This document shows, in pieces, positions 26,666-38,110 of a DNA stretch of 64,000 nt; positions within the stretch are counted from its first letter, which is position 1, and the number at the start of each line of letters is the position of its first letter. Under the pieces are notes generated by a model. The model did no database searches. It was not told where the DNA came from and saw only the letters and a list, made by a program, of their open reading frames with translations. A program made the position numbers and the translations under genes. The stretch spans positions 248,001-312,000 of the forward strand of contig NC_068570.1 in assembly GCF_025698545.1 (NCBI RefSeq), read 5' to 3'. The stretch is from Gossypium raimondii. Taxonomy: Eukaryota > Streptophyta > Magnoliopsida > Malvales > Malvaceae.

Positions 26666-27124
26666 TTACCAAATTGTTTTTTCAGCCAACCCATTGAGTA
26701 ACGGTCGAGATTCGGTCCACAAATCGAGCTTATTACTCCACATTCCGACGTGACAGTTACCCTCGATGTTGACGAACTTAGCGGCGGCGGAGTGACCCGA
26801 CTCCGACCGAGAAATGAACCGGATCACTTCCTCGAATACCGTCTCGTCGCAGGGGATCGCCAATGGGCCTTGGTTAGTGAATCCGTACTCTTCTTCGGCT
26901 TGGATGAGGAGTTTCCTAAACACGGGGTGGTTCAAGTGCGTCGCCCTGACGACGAACCTCCGGCAACTAGTCCCCACTGTGACCGCCACATGTCCCGCCG
27001 GAACATCAGACGGGATACGACTGGCCGACATGCGAGCCTTGTTCCTCCACTGCCGCAGCATTTGTCGGAGCCTCACAATGTGGCGGATCTTGCTGCATTT
27101 TCCAAGTCCCGCCGACGACGACAT
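26666..27124 (-). CDS. SAUR53: SAUR family auxin-responsive protein, single exon, 152 aa
   Basis: The frame has no intron, as is usual for SAURs. I chose the ATG at 27124 because the open frame above it (to 27157) is not conserved and the preceding sequence is 5' UTR-like. The N-terminus, GKCSKIRHIVRLRQMLRQWR, is a basic segment typical of the SAUR52/53/69 subgroup. The SAUR domain follows (residues about 40-115), with DVPAGHVAVTVG, CRRFVVRATHLNHPVF, LLIQAEEEYGFTNQGPLAIP and a closing FEEVIRFISRSE. SAURs promote acid growth by inhibiting PP2C.D phosphatases at the plasma membrane. Naming it after SAUR53 (At1g19840) relies on the neighbouring FPP4, C3H6, IQD32 and RCC1 genes, which match the Arabidopsis order. 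No TGTCTC auxin element was noticed close to the start. Confidence 0.9.
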   Translation of the reverse strand: MSSSAGLGKCSKIRHIVRLRQMLRQWRNKARMSASRIPSDVPAGHVAVTVGTSCRRFVVRATHLNHPVFRKLLIQAEEEYGFTNQGPLAIPCDETVFEEVIRFISRSESGHSAAAKFVNIEGNCHVGMWSNKLDLWTESRPLLNGLAEKTIW

Positions 27125-27250
27125 TTTTTTTCCGGTAAGACTAAAACACCCACACAAAAAAAAAGCTTTGTTTTTTTTTGGCTTTGCTTTGAGAATCGAG
27201 AAAAAAATGGATCTTTAGATAGGAATTTAAGAAACTAGGAGAGAATATGG

Positions 27251-27257
27251 TTTTATA
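27251..27257 (-). promoter_or_regulatory. TATA box of the SAUR gene
   Basis: TATAAAA on the minus strand, about 127 bp before the SAUR ATG. Transcription would start near 27220, leaving a leader of about 100 nt, which is usual for SAUR genes. Confidence 0.5.
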
Positions 27258-28849
27258 GAAGAAAGGGTACGAAAGTACCCATAAAGTTTGAGAAAATTAC
27301 GATTAAAAAGTCCCAAATGTCTTTCGGCAAACTGTATGGATTATACAATGAATAATTAATATGATTAAATAAATGTGACAAAAAAAAAGGGGGTAAATTG
27401 AATAATGTTTAAATCATGTTTTTGAATTTTTTTCGAGTGTAAGGGTGGGTTTGGATGGCGGTGTATTTATCTACGGTCAGTGTAAAAATAGCGGTGTCAG
27501 CGAGATTAGATACTATAGTGAGATAAAAAGTAAGCTAAATGCACCGCACCGTACCCAATCGCCCATCCAAACTCATCATAAATTATTTCAAATTCCAGCC
27601 ATTTTGAGTTTATTGGCTCATGTTAAGATAAGTTTTGTTTAGTTGATTTTGGATTTGGATAATTTCTGATTTGAATTATTTATTAGTTTAGATTGAGCAA
27701 GATTAGGTTGATCATCTTTTACGATAAATCAAATTTAAATTTGAGTTCATTGAATTGAGTTTTCTGTAATGTAATAATTATGAATAATGAATAACAAAGA
27801 AAAACATGATGTTAAACATATATTGATTGTTAAAAAGTAGTAATTGAATGAACCATGATTGTCAAGACTGGATCGATTGGTTGAAGAGAGAATCGACGGT
27901 CCGATTAATTAAACTAGTACCCAAAAATCATGAACTGAATTTTTATAATTATAACTTTTAGAATTTATTACATTGATAAAAGCATGGTTAACTAAGAATG
28001 TGTCAAGCAATTATGTCTCATCTCCCAAGTAGATCCATGTTTATTTAAATGTATTTCAAATTGCATGTATTAAAAACCAATAAATTAGGGTTTCACAGTA
28101 TTTGTTTTACTCTTTCCTTTTAACTAGATCTGACAGTGAAATATAATAAAAAAAACCCAATTACCACATTTTCTGCCCAGTACCATGTGGGCTTCTGCAA
28201 ATCAAACGGTAAATCAAGCTTTGACTGATTGATAAGAGTTTTGAACAAATTTGATTAACTTGTAAGTAAGGAATTTTCAAGTTTAAAAAATATTATTGAC
28301 TGAGGTCCAGAATTTAAAACGTTAAACCATGAGCGCCACATTAATCTTTGTGCAATTAAGCCACTATGAGCGGTTCTCAAGTAAACCCTAAATCAAGTTA
28401 CTAACATAAAAGTGTTATTAAATTTTAATAATAAAATTGCCAGTGAAGGAGGGGGCAAGCCCCTGCCTGCCCTCCTTGCGTCGTCCTTGCAATCAACTTT
28501 ATTGTTTTGGTTGGATTTTAATCATGCCTAAAAAAGAAATATAATTATAAGTAAACAAAAAGTAATTTTATGCCCTAAACTCTCTTCAATGTGGATTGAA
28601 TGACATGTAATTAACGTTTGATAACTCATGTTACGAGTTCGAGTTATAAGGATATACGTGACAATAATTTATATTAGACCTTTTGAATAAAGATCGAACA
28701 TTTGCATTTTTTGTAATATTTATATATATTTTTGTTACAATGATAATTCGAACCCAAATTATTTTTAAGGAAAGTGAACACCTTTTCAATAAGCCACAAA
28801 TTGGAATTCTATAATTTTATCTTGACTCTGCTAAATAAAATTTAGGTTC
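27258..28849. other. intergenic region upstream of the SAUR gene
   Basis: No coding signal. A stretch at about 27440-27590 ('gggtgggtttggatggcggt', 'accgcaccgtacccaatcgc') recurs in inverse sense at about 50890-51060, so it belongs to another dispersed repeat family. A short MITE tail ('gggggcaagcccctgcctgc') lies near 28449. Confidence 0.4.
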
Positions 28850-29003
28850 TGATAATATTTGCTCTTTTTAAGATAATGCCTAGAACAACCCATAACCCTT
28901 CCTCAACTCACAAATAAGAGGATAATGCGCTCTAGTACACTTGAACCCTCGTCCTCTTGCATTGACAATAATAATTATGCCAATTGAGCCAAGATTCAAT
29001 CCA
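28850..29003 (-). mobile_element. tRNA-derived SINE
   Basis: On the minus strand the head carries an A box (CTTGGCTCAATTGGCATAA, about 28977-28995) and a B box (GGGTTCAAGTGTAC, about 28934-28947) at near-tRNA spacing. A body follows that reads 'gcgcattatcctcttatttg', 'gggttatgggttgttctagg' and 'cattatcttaaaaagagc'. I recall this SINE type as common in cotton and other dicots. The head is too decayed at the anticodon stem for a working tRNA gene. Confidence 0.6.
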
Positions 29004-30768
29004 ACTTTATCAAATCATCTCGGAGTAATGTATATATTAAGATTAAAATAAAGCCACCACATGCAAAAAAATGTCGAAAAAAAGGTACTGGCTTTTTGTA
29101 AGTGGTTGAGTCAATTGGAGATGCTTTTGTTTGCTAAAACATTAATATATATATATAAAATCCAGCTCTCTTCTAAAGCAAACGATTTTGTATTCTCCAT
29201 ATCTGGCCAATGCCCCCATGTGCTGGGATACCCCATCTTTCCTTTTCTTTATTTCCTCCAAACAAACTGCCAAAACACCCCCTCCTACTTAATCACTCTT
29301 TCACCTTTGGTTTTAAACACCGATTAACTTCCCCTTCTATCAAATATCAATCATTTTACAGTAATACAATAATAAAATTATTTTTTAAACTCTCTCAAAA
29401 ATTTACAATTTAACTTCGGTCTCTAGCAAATTTGAAAGCCAAAACGAAACCCTCAGCCTAAGTCATTCCATAGAAGAAAATCACCTCGGATTGAACGTAG
29501 AAAGCTCCCGATAACAAAACCAATTCGCATACCTTGCCTCTACTCCCAACCAGATAGCTTTAGAATGGTGAAGATGGGGTCGTTGGATTCATGGATTCAT
29601 GTGAAGTTATGGGGAGGGTAGGGTGCATCCCCCCCAATGTCATAGTTTTTGCACACTGAAAAACCCCACTTGCTAGGATTTAAGGATCACATATCATTTA
29701 TTTCGTTTGTATTCACAAAATGCTTTGGTTCTTTAACCAAAGACCATACCCAAAAAAAAACAAGAGAACCAAACGGATTGTCAAAACATAAAGTTGTAAT
29801 AATATCTTCTCTATATCATATATATGCATATAGATCACATAACATGTTCTCTATTTTCGCTTACTTGTTTTGTTTCAATTAGGACAACAAATATGGGAAG
29901 ATAATAGGGAATATATATTAGTTTAGATTCTTTATTTTTTTCCCCGTTAGATAATAGGGAAATTAACAAAGATGATAATGCAAACGTGAGGGGTGTCTTG
30001 GCAATGCTATCTATCTATACATATACTCTTAGGACAAAATTTGTACTAATACTACACTCTTTTTGTCATTGCTACAAACTTCTTACGTGGAGTTGTCGTT
30101 CACAAACAACAAAATGTCACACCTAATTAATCAAATTAAATCAATTTATAAATTTTAATACAAATTAAGAAGCTCTAGTTATTCTAAAAGAAAATTTCAT
30201 TTATGGCAAGGTTATGAAAGTATTTCAATTTTACACCCTTTTAACAATTGATTATTTAAGCTTTTTAGCTCTTTGGTTAATAGAAAATTTTCATTTTGGC
30301 CCCTCCGTAATTAAATCTAGTCCTTTTTAATCATTTTTTAAACTTTAACCCCTCAAATTTTATAATTTCATTTCAACCCTCAAAAAATTCTCTGATTTCA
30401 GACCTCGATTAACACAATAATGAATAGCTGTGACCAGTTGGAGCTAAGGGGAAATTTTTTTTTAAAAAAAATCAACCCATTGAATCGTACAAATCAATTT
30501 ACTTGAAATCAGAAGAATCTGTGAACTAATTTTGGAAGCATTGAAGCATTAATGAAAAGTTCTTTGTTTGGTGGCAGATTGGTAGTGGTACTATAGTATA
30601 ACAACTCATAATATATATATATATATATATAGACACACACTTATATACATACACACTTAACAGAAGCAACTATGCTGCTTCTTTATTGAGATGTGTCAGA
30701 ACCAAATTTTTCTTATTTTCTGACAAAATTAGAATGTAATCAATAATCTCAACAGTTCATATATGCAA
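29004..30768. other. intergenic region, no gene seen
   Basis: Contains a MITE remnant at about 30215-30410 ('ttttcattttggcccctccg', 'caaattttataatttcattt') and a TA run near 30609-30631. The 88-residue frame at 29061-29327 shows no family features. Confidence 0.45.
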
Positions 30769-31217
30769 GGGTTAATATAACTTTTAGTCCCCAAATTTAA
30801 CAATTAGGTCCAATTTGATACCTGTACTATTTTTTTTGTCTACTTGGGTACTTGAACTTGACAACTAGATCCATTTGGTCCATGGACTTGGCATGTAAAA
30901 TTTTGATCATGTATGACGCGGCACAATCTTAGAGTTTGCCTTTGATTAGACAATTAGGTCTAATTTGGTACTTGTATTGTTTTTTTGGTCCACTTTGGTA
31001 CCTCAACTTGACAATTAGGTCTATTTTGGTCACTGAATTTGGCAAATGTAAAGGTTTGCTAGTGTATGATGTGACACAATCTCAAAGTACTACATAATCA
31101 AATTTTTACATTTGCCAAGTTTAGCAATCAAAGTGGACCTATTTAACAAGTCTAGGTACTAAAGTAAACCAAAGAAGCTACAGATATTAAAGTGAACTTA
31201 ATAATTTTTATTAACCC
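30769..31217. mobile_element. MITE with GGGTTAAT termini, about 450 bp
   Basis: The element opens GGGTTAATATAACTTTTAGT and closes TTTTTATTAACCC. The termini are inverted, and the inner sequence is foldback ('gtccactttggtacctcaac' against 'ctaggtactaaagtaaacc'). Sisters lie at 41182-41480 and 47537-47908. It has no coding capacity. No clear target duplication was identified. Confidence 0.6.
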
Positions 31218-31734
31218 TATTTCTATTTATGTTAGTATGAAATTAAGTTTACACTATACCAATTAGTCTGCATGCAAACTTAATAAAGAAAATAAAAGTT
31301 AAATGGAGCAATTTAATTATTATTTTTCCCAATTGAGTATCCAAACAGCCATTAATTAATTTTGAAAAAATATAAACTAATTAATCTTTGATCCACGTCT
31401 TCACTCTTCTCCTATCACTATCAAAACAGCAATTCCTCGTTTGCAGAAAATAAAAATTAATTAAATTTTCATATATGCATGGCGCCAACCTTTTGTCAAC
31501 AATAAACTTTAATAAATTAATGATACTATAGTTTTGTTTAATTTACTTTAATTAATTTTTGATAATAATTACTTTAATTATTGAAGTTCATCACCTTGAA
31601 ATGGACCGTTCTATAGATTATTATAAACCCAAGTTTTTAATACTAATGTTCTTTTTGCTAATTCAGTAATTAGTACCCACTAACATTCCCAAGGTCATTT
31701 TCATTAAGATTCATTTTTTATGAGATATATTAAT

Positions 31735-34547
31735 TGTCGAAACCATTTTCTGATTTGAAAAACGGGGATCGACTTTAAAAAAGGAAAATGGAGAGTCGCC
31801 ACCGATCTTTTATTGAGGTGTGATCGGATCACCTTGAAAATAATTTTAGGTCTCTGAATTTTGAGAAAATAGGTTCGGGAGTCGGTTACGCACGAGGAAG
31901 GGTTGGCACCCTCGTGACGCCCAAAATTTGTACCGAATTGATTGTTTAATGTCTTAATGTCAAAATTTGGAAAGATTTTAAAATACGATCCTTTTAACTT
32001 GAATAAATTGAATAATAAAACACTCTTATTTCAAAGAAATAAAAAGTCACACCCAGTGAGTTAGGGCGCGACATTTTTAATCTTTAAAATTAAGTTTATC
32101 CTTTAACTTTTAAAACCCATGCATTTGAGAAGGATATTTGATTATTCGGGTCAAATGAAAAAATCAAAACCCAGTAAGTTAGGACTCGATTTCACAAAAC
32201 TCCTAAATATCAAATATTGCCTTAATTTTCATTTATTAGAAAAATCCTCGCCTCGAGAAAACAACATGTCATATCCAATGCGTTAGGACACAACGTGTCG
32301 AATTCCCGAGAATGAGTTTTTATTTGAAATTTGTATGTTAAAAAAAATTGATTATTTAGATTCGACGAGGAAAATTGGAACCCAATACATTAGGGCTCAA
32401 TTCTCTCGAGGATTCCAAACTTCGAGTGTTTTGAAGATTTTTGAATAAATTGGTTTTGATACTTAAATGATATTAAACATAGTCTTTTGAACGAATAAAA
32501 CGATGAAATAATAATGTAGAACGCGAAATGGTATTCGTGAATTAAGATGCACGCGAATGAACGACAAAGAATCAATAGATATGAGCAAACAATATAATAC
32601 ACGTAAGCAATTATCTCACATCACATATTACAAATACTAACATTAAAAGCAACTGAATTATAAGGAATATCAAGCAAATCAATACAAACAAAGTATAATA
32701 AGTTTTAAAGTAAAATAAAAAAACATGCAAGGAGAAGATTCAAAATTATCAATGTACAATAAATTATATGCATAAAATTTCGTCATAATAATGTATATAT
32801 ACGAGTTTGCAATAGATTTAAAGGAAAATAAAAGAAATACTCTATAAAAAATGTAATAACGAAACGGATTTAAAGCAAATACATAAGAAAAAATATATAA
32901 TATACCAAATAATATACATACATAATAATATATAAAAAGGTTGAAACAAGTGAAATATGAAGTAGGGTTTTTAAAAGAAAATAATTATATATATGAGAAT
33001 AAGTAAAAATAGAATAATATGGGATTAATAATATATCATAAATGGTATATAAATAATATTAAATTTACATAAAATATATAGAATAATACATAATAAATTT
33101 GAAGAATGATACATGAAAACTTAAAATAATTATGATAAATTTAAAATAATAATATGTGATAAATTTAAACAACATTCATAAAGGATTTAAAACAATATTA
33201 AGCACAAATATAAAAATAAAGTTAGATTTAAAAATTAAATATATCAAAAAAATAATGAAATATAAATACTTAAATGAGTTTTAAAAAAAGCAAATTAAAT
33301 CAAGCTAATAAGGATTAAATTGCTTTTAAAACAAAATCAGAAAGAAAAAAGCGAAAATAAATAAAATTGAAGGACAAAAATGCAGTGCGCGAATAATATG
33401 GGGGACTAATTGGGAAATATTCCCTATCCTCCCAAAACGTAGCACTTCGTTGCTGATCAAATCAAAACAAAAATAAAATAAAAGATTAAATTTAAAAAGG
33501 AAATAAAAATAAAAAAGGGTATTAAATTGAAATACAGCGCAAAACAAGAAGGACTCGGCGCGTAATTACCCCTCCCTACGCCAGAACACGCGGATCTAAC
33601 CGCGTCTGGGTCGGGTCATCGAGTCGCGGCCTAAAACGGCGCCGTTTAAGAGCCACTAAATTAGGCAATACGACGTCGTTTCTCATCTCCCCACTTAAAC
33701 CAACATTAACCCTATTACCTTAATCAGAAAAGAAAAGAAAAAGATAAAAAAAACTAAAAAAATCTCCTCTTGTTCCTGAGTCGTGCCGCTCCAGCACCCT
33801 GTTCATCCAGCCCAAACTCCGATTGCGGCGGAGTGAGCTGAGATGCGGTGCTCCCACCTCCGAGGTAAGTATCTCCTCTCCTTTTCTCTCTTCTTCTTCT
33901 ATATTTCTCCTCTAAAACGATTGATGAACGCGAAAAAAAAAAAAGAAAGGTAAAAAGAATCGCAAAAAAATGAACCCAAAATCACCTTTTTTATTTTTAT
34001 TTTTGCTCTGAATGCGTATTTTTTTTATTCAATATCCATGTAAAAGAGAATCCCTTTACAAAAATCTAAAATGGCTTTATATAGCCGGAAATAAAAACAG
34101 AAAAATTCCCGACATTCTCTCTTTTTTTTTGTTTTTATATTTCTGCTATTTTTCTCTGTTGTCCTCGTGTATTTTGCTGTTGCTGGCCCTTCTTTGTGTT
34201 TGTTGCGTTTGTTTGTCCTTTGCAGGTGTCGTACGAAGGCTAGCTGGGACGTTATTATTTCTGCAGGCAAGATGAGGCCGAGGAATGCCCAGTGGTTCTT
34301 TGTGGAGGCTCGCCTAGTCGCTTGGTGTAGTTGGGCTAGTCGATTCAAAGCTAGGGTTTAGGCTTAATGGGCTGGGGATATTGGGCTAGGCTAGTGGGTT
34401 AAAACGATTTGGGCCTATGTATTTGGGTTTGGTTTGTATTTTGGGTCTGATGAGTTTTTTTTTTGTAATTTTGGACGAGACTTTTATATTTTTATTTATT
34501 TGGTTCTTATTTGTGCTTTTGGACCCGGGCAAATTGGGCCTATTACA
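31735..34547 (+). mobile_element. non-coding LTR-like retroelement unit, copy 1 (about 2.8 kb)
   Basis: The unit starts TGTCGAAACC and ends GGGCCTATTACA. Near its start lie the phrases GGAGAGTCGCCACCGATCTT, 'gaggtgtgatcggatcacct' and GGTTCGGGAGTCGGTTACGC. I know these from a widespread plant LTR-type repeat. A second copy lies inverted at 41760-43125. About 32053-32400 carries four copies of a CCCAATGCGTTAGG-like motif at about 105-118 bp spacing. Near the end a donor-like CCGAGGTAAGTATC (about 33860) pairs with an acceptor-like TCCTTTGCAGGTG (about 34225), and both are also present in copy 2. No gag, pol or transposase is seen. No convincing target duplication (TTAAT against TACAT), so it may be a decayed solo LTR or a LARD-type element. 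Confidence 0.55.
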
Positions 34548-34599
34548 TACATGAAATAGTTCTTTTAATTAACAAATAAGAAAAGGGTTTTTTTTTGGG

Positions 34600-34715
34600 T
34601 GAATTTCAAGAAGAGGTCAAAGTCTTAATAGCAACGCGATTAGCGCGACTCGTACCCAGATCACACCCAAAGCGATGAATACTCTAACCATCAAGTCAAC
34701 ATATGCGGTTCAATG
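34600..34715 (-). mobile_element. SINE-like unit with tRNA-type boxes
   Basis: On the minus strand TTGATGGTTAGAGTATTCAT (A-box-like, about 34676-34695) precedes GGGTACGAGTC (B-box-like, 34647-34657). The spacing is right for a tRNA-derived promoter. The rest does not form a complete cloverleaf. It lies 50 bp beyond the LTR-like element. Confidence 0.45.
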
Positions 34716-35104
34716 AAAAAAATTTAATCTAAAAAAACACAAAAGAAAAAATTATGAAATTTTTTGAAAATAATCAAAAAATAATAATCTTCGACTTCAA
34801 CGTTATAGTATAAGTGCATTTCACTAGATTGTTTTTTAAAAAAGATTTATTGGTATTCGTTAGTTAAATTGGGCTCCAATTAAATTTGATATCTAGCCAA
34901 CTCAAAATTCTAAATTTGGCGAAGCTCTCCGGGTGTTGTATTCTCTATCTACATATTAGAATTTAAGACCTTATTTCAAGGATATTGAACTCGTTATTAC
35001 TCAACTCAACAAGCATCGGCACTTTACTATAATCTTTTTATTAGTAGCATTTAGCATTTTGAAGTATATATAATAGAATTCAAAATTTCTCTTTATACAA
35101 AAAT

Positions 35105-35580
35105 GTTTAGCGATTTTGGCAACTTGGTCAGTTTCTCAAGATTCGTGATTATTTTATTTCTTGATGCTAGTAATGTACAATGATTAAATAGGGTCATTTT
35201 ATTCTCGAGACCTTTTACTTTTTTTCATCATGTGGAAGTTCGAGTTAGTTCTCTTTTATCTACTTCTATACATGTGGGAGGGGGAAAAGAAATGTTTGTA
35301 CATGACTACAAAATTTATTTTCTACTTTGCTAGGGTTCCATTTTTCAATTGGTAGGAGTTCTGTGTCTCGATTTATATAGTTCTAATGAATCAACATTAA
35401 ATTTTGAAATATTAGCTAATCAATCATATCCTATCAGATTGGAAATAATATTCTATATTGGATTTCTTATTGCTTTTGCTGTCAAATCACCAATTATACC
35501 CTTACGTGGTTATCGGATACCCACAGGGAGGCTTATTACAGTACTTGTATGCTTCTAGTTGGAATTTTATTAAAAATGGG
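35105..35580 (+). pseudogene. ndhD: nuclear copy of plastid ndhD (NUPT), degraded
   Basis: The translation of successive frames gives pieces of the plastid NADH dehydrogenase-like subunit 4. Examples are [12 protein letters not shown] (about 35200), [15 protein letters not shown] and [20 protein letters not shown] (35390-35505). In the plastid protein the next segment reads PLHTWLPDTHGEAHYST; here about 4 bases are missing near 35505, and the frame shifts into RGYRIPTGR. Other stops lie upstream. Only an internal part of ndhD is present, with no neighbouring plastid gene visible. It is a nuclear plastid DNA insertion, well diverged and therefore not recent, and not functional. Confidence 0.85.
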
Positions 35581-35599
35581 ATCAGATGGACATCAACAG

Positions 35600-35860
35600 G
35601 AGTGAGCCAGGGGCTGGCAAGGGCCCCAAGCCCCTTAAAATGGGAATTTCCTTTTAGGCTCCTTCATAATTTATAAAACATTTAAATTAGTAATGATAAA
35701 ATTACACTTTGACCCTCAAAATGATAAAATTGCACTTAATCCTTTAAAAATTATAAAGATATAAGCTATTGAAACGGTGAAATTATATTTTTACTATCGT
35801 AAAAATATACAACTTAATTTTGATCCCCCAATAAATTTTTTTGGCTTCAACCTTCGACAT
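35600..35860. repeat. MITE copy of the GGGCGAAGCCAG-like family, adjoining the ndhD fragment
   Basis: 'gagccaggggctggcaaggg', 'ccccttaaaatgggaatttc', 'gataaaattacactttgacc' and 'gataaaattgcacttaatcc' are family phrases. It begins about 20 bp after the plastid-like sequence stops. Confidence 0.5.
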
Positions 35861-36929
35861 TAATTAATAAATATGAGACTTTGTTGAATTAGCCTATATG
35901 TTGCAACTAGCGTAGAGTAAATTAGGTATGGACACAAAAATTGATTACTCGTTCAAAATTTTTTTTACATCTGCGAGGCCTTACCTAAAGAGTAATCCAT
36001 TTTCAATCTGCAATACGTAAAATGCTTTCGTATTAAGACTTTTTCTTGGAAGCTTTACTCAGAAATTAATTACTTAACTCACTTATTAAACTGCAATCTC
36101 ACTCCTATACATTAACTCTCTCCACTGAGACTTTTGCCTAGAAACTTAGTTACAAATTGAATATGAAAGAACATTTTCTTTATTATGCTTTTGTACTAAT
36201 ATAAGCTCCTTACAAAGAATAAGTGCTTTCAATATTGTACTTATTACAACAGCAAGCTTTTATTTAAATAGACATTTATTGGCTTGTCAAATCTTCAATC
36301 AATGTGAACTTCAAATTTGAAATTAGCTTGGATAGATTTTTAATATAAAATCAAAATAACATAGATCTTATAACAAGAAACTTCTTTTAAAAATAATATT
36401 CCTTCAATTAAGGAAACCCATTAGAATAAAAACATCCAAAAAAATCTTTAACTTAATTTCAACATGATTCAACCTAATAAAATTCGTAAAATCCTTAAAA
36501 TGATGTAAGAAAAGTTCTGATTCAAAACTAAAAATTTGAGTCAATTAATTTTACCCAATTCAATTTAAAAGTAAAATTCAACCATCCAAACCCAAGATTA
36601 ATATAAATTTGAAGCAATCCAAAACTCTAACCCAAAAACCAAATTAATCAAGCTCAAATTATCCCACCTTTCAAAAAAAAAATTTAGATGTCTAGGTGCC
36701 GAGATAAGGAATATATTACTTCATATGGTTTAGCTAGGCACTCGATTGGCAGAAATGGTGATGAGCCGTACGTGCACGGTGGAAACGACATCATTACGTG
36801 CTCCACATTTTTTGCATAGAAAGTCGTAAAACGTGCAACCGAAAGAACCAGACAGTACAGATAGGAGTTGCACTATCACGTACAATCTGCCACATTCCTC
36901 TTTTTTACAGTTAAAAGTGATAATTTTTT
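35861..36929. other. AT-rich intergenic region, no gene seen
   Basis: A less AT-rich patch at about 36715-36900 has several ACGTG words ('gtacgtgcacggtgg', 'cattacgtgctcc', 'tatcacgtacaat') but no coding sequence follows. Confidence 0.4.
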
Positions 36930-37230
36930 ATATTAAGAGTTAATTATTCAAAAAGTAAATAGATTAATTTTTATAAATTATATTAAAGAATAAATTAATT
37001 TTTTTATTTATTTCAACGTTTAAAAGTTAATTTTTATGTGTCGACATGAGATACAAATATTACGTGTAATTATTTGATTATTTCATCGACGTTCGATTTT
37101 AACAAGAATAATGAATAAAATTTTAATAGAAAAGATTAATTTACTCTTTGATCTAACGTACATGGATCAATTTATTCGTTTTTAAATAAAAAAGTAAAAT
37201 ATAATCCGATTCTTAATATAAAACTTCCTC
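36930..37230. repeat. inverted-repeat MITE-like element
   Basis: Left words such as 'agtaaatagattaattttta' reappear in inverse sense near the right side, with 'tactctttgatctaacgtac' and 'aatttattcgtttttaaat'. The same family, with 'cgttagattaaagagcaaac', lies at 56180-56350; fragments occur near 10690-10800 and 57000-57110. Confidence 0.4.
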
Positions 37231-37867
37231 CATAAAACTTTTACCAAATATCATTATCAACTTACATTTAGTTTAATTGCTTTTAAAATATTTTCTATAT
37301 TCAAAGTTCACGACTACCCTTTTAATCAATTTCATTTCAAAAGTTGAAATCTATATTCTATTTTAAAATATAATAATTATTTAATCCAATTTTTAATCCA
37401 AAAGAAAACCATAAACTGTTGCTGCCTTTGTTATGTCACACACACACGCTCTAAAAACTATGATTATTTGTTTCCAGCTTTTGCGACGGAATAAAAATTT
37501 GGACGGTGAATGGAGAGGAGAATCTTCGATTCTAAAAATAATTTTCATTGCCTTAAAGTGCCATAGATTCTATAGTGTATGACACGAGAGAGGAAAAGAT
37601 AATGAAACTATTTTGGTATCAAAGCCAGCCAAATCCAACCAAGCAAAACCCCCACATTTACTTTCTCCTTTTTTGTGAGCTTGAATCATTTATTTTTATT
37701 CTTTGGCTCGATGTTTCCCAAGATATCCGTACTGACTTAAACAATACTCATTAAATCTATTAACTAAAATAATGTGATTTTTTTGTAGTACCTAAACTAA
37801 TAGGAGAATTTGATTTTCTTCTTTCCTTAAATTGATTTATCAAAACCCAAAATTATATACTAGTGGA

Positions 37868-38110
37868 TAGGGTAAATACTTCAAGGGTCCACAACTCATG
37901 GTCCAAATTTTAAATTAGTCTTTAATATTTAAAATGATTTAATTGAGTTCTCAAAGTCTCATGTTATATTAATTAAGTTCTTGACGAGTTTAGCCATCAG
38001 CTTGAGAATTAAATATTAAATTGTATCTAACGTGAAACATATTTAAAATACTATATCAAGTTTTATACTGAAAGTTCATTGACTTTTGCCTATTAGATAT
38101 TTATATCTAA
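37868..38110. repeat. half-element of the foldback family at 40205-40921
   Basis: 'agggtaaatacttcaagggt', 'aaaatgatttaattgagttc' and 'gtttagccatcagcttgaga' follow the left arm of the element at 40205 in order. The opposite arm is missing. Confidence 0.45.

Noticed and set aside
26750-27238. Open frames on the plus strand over the SAUR gene
   Set aside because: They are antisense shadows of the SAUR exon; the minus strand carries the conserved domain.
34025-34348. 107-residue minus-strand frame in LTR-like copy 1
   Set aside because: Low-complexity Lys/Thr-rich translation without retroelement motifs; lies across the intron-like part of the element.
34647-34695. Functional tRNA gene on the minus strand
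   Set aside because: A and B boxes are present but acceptor and anticodon stems do not pair; a SINE head is more likely.
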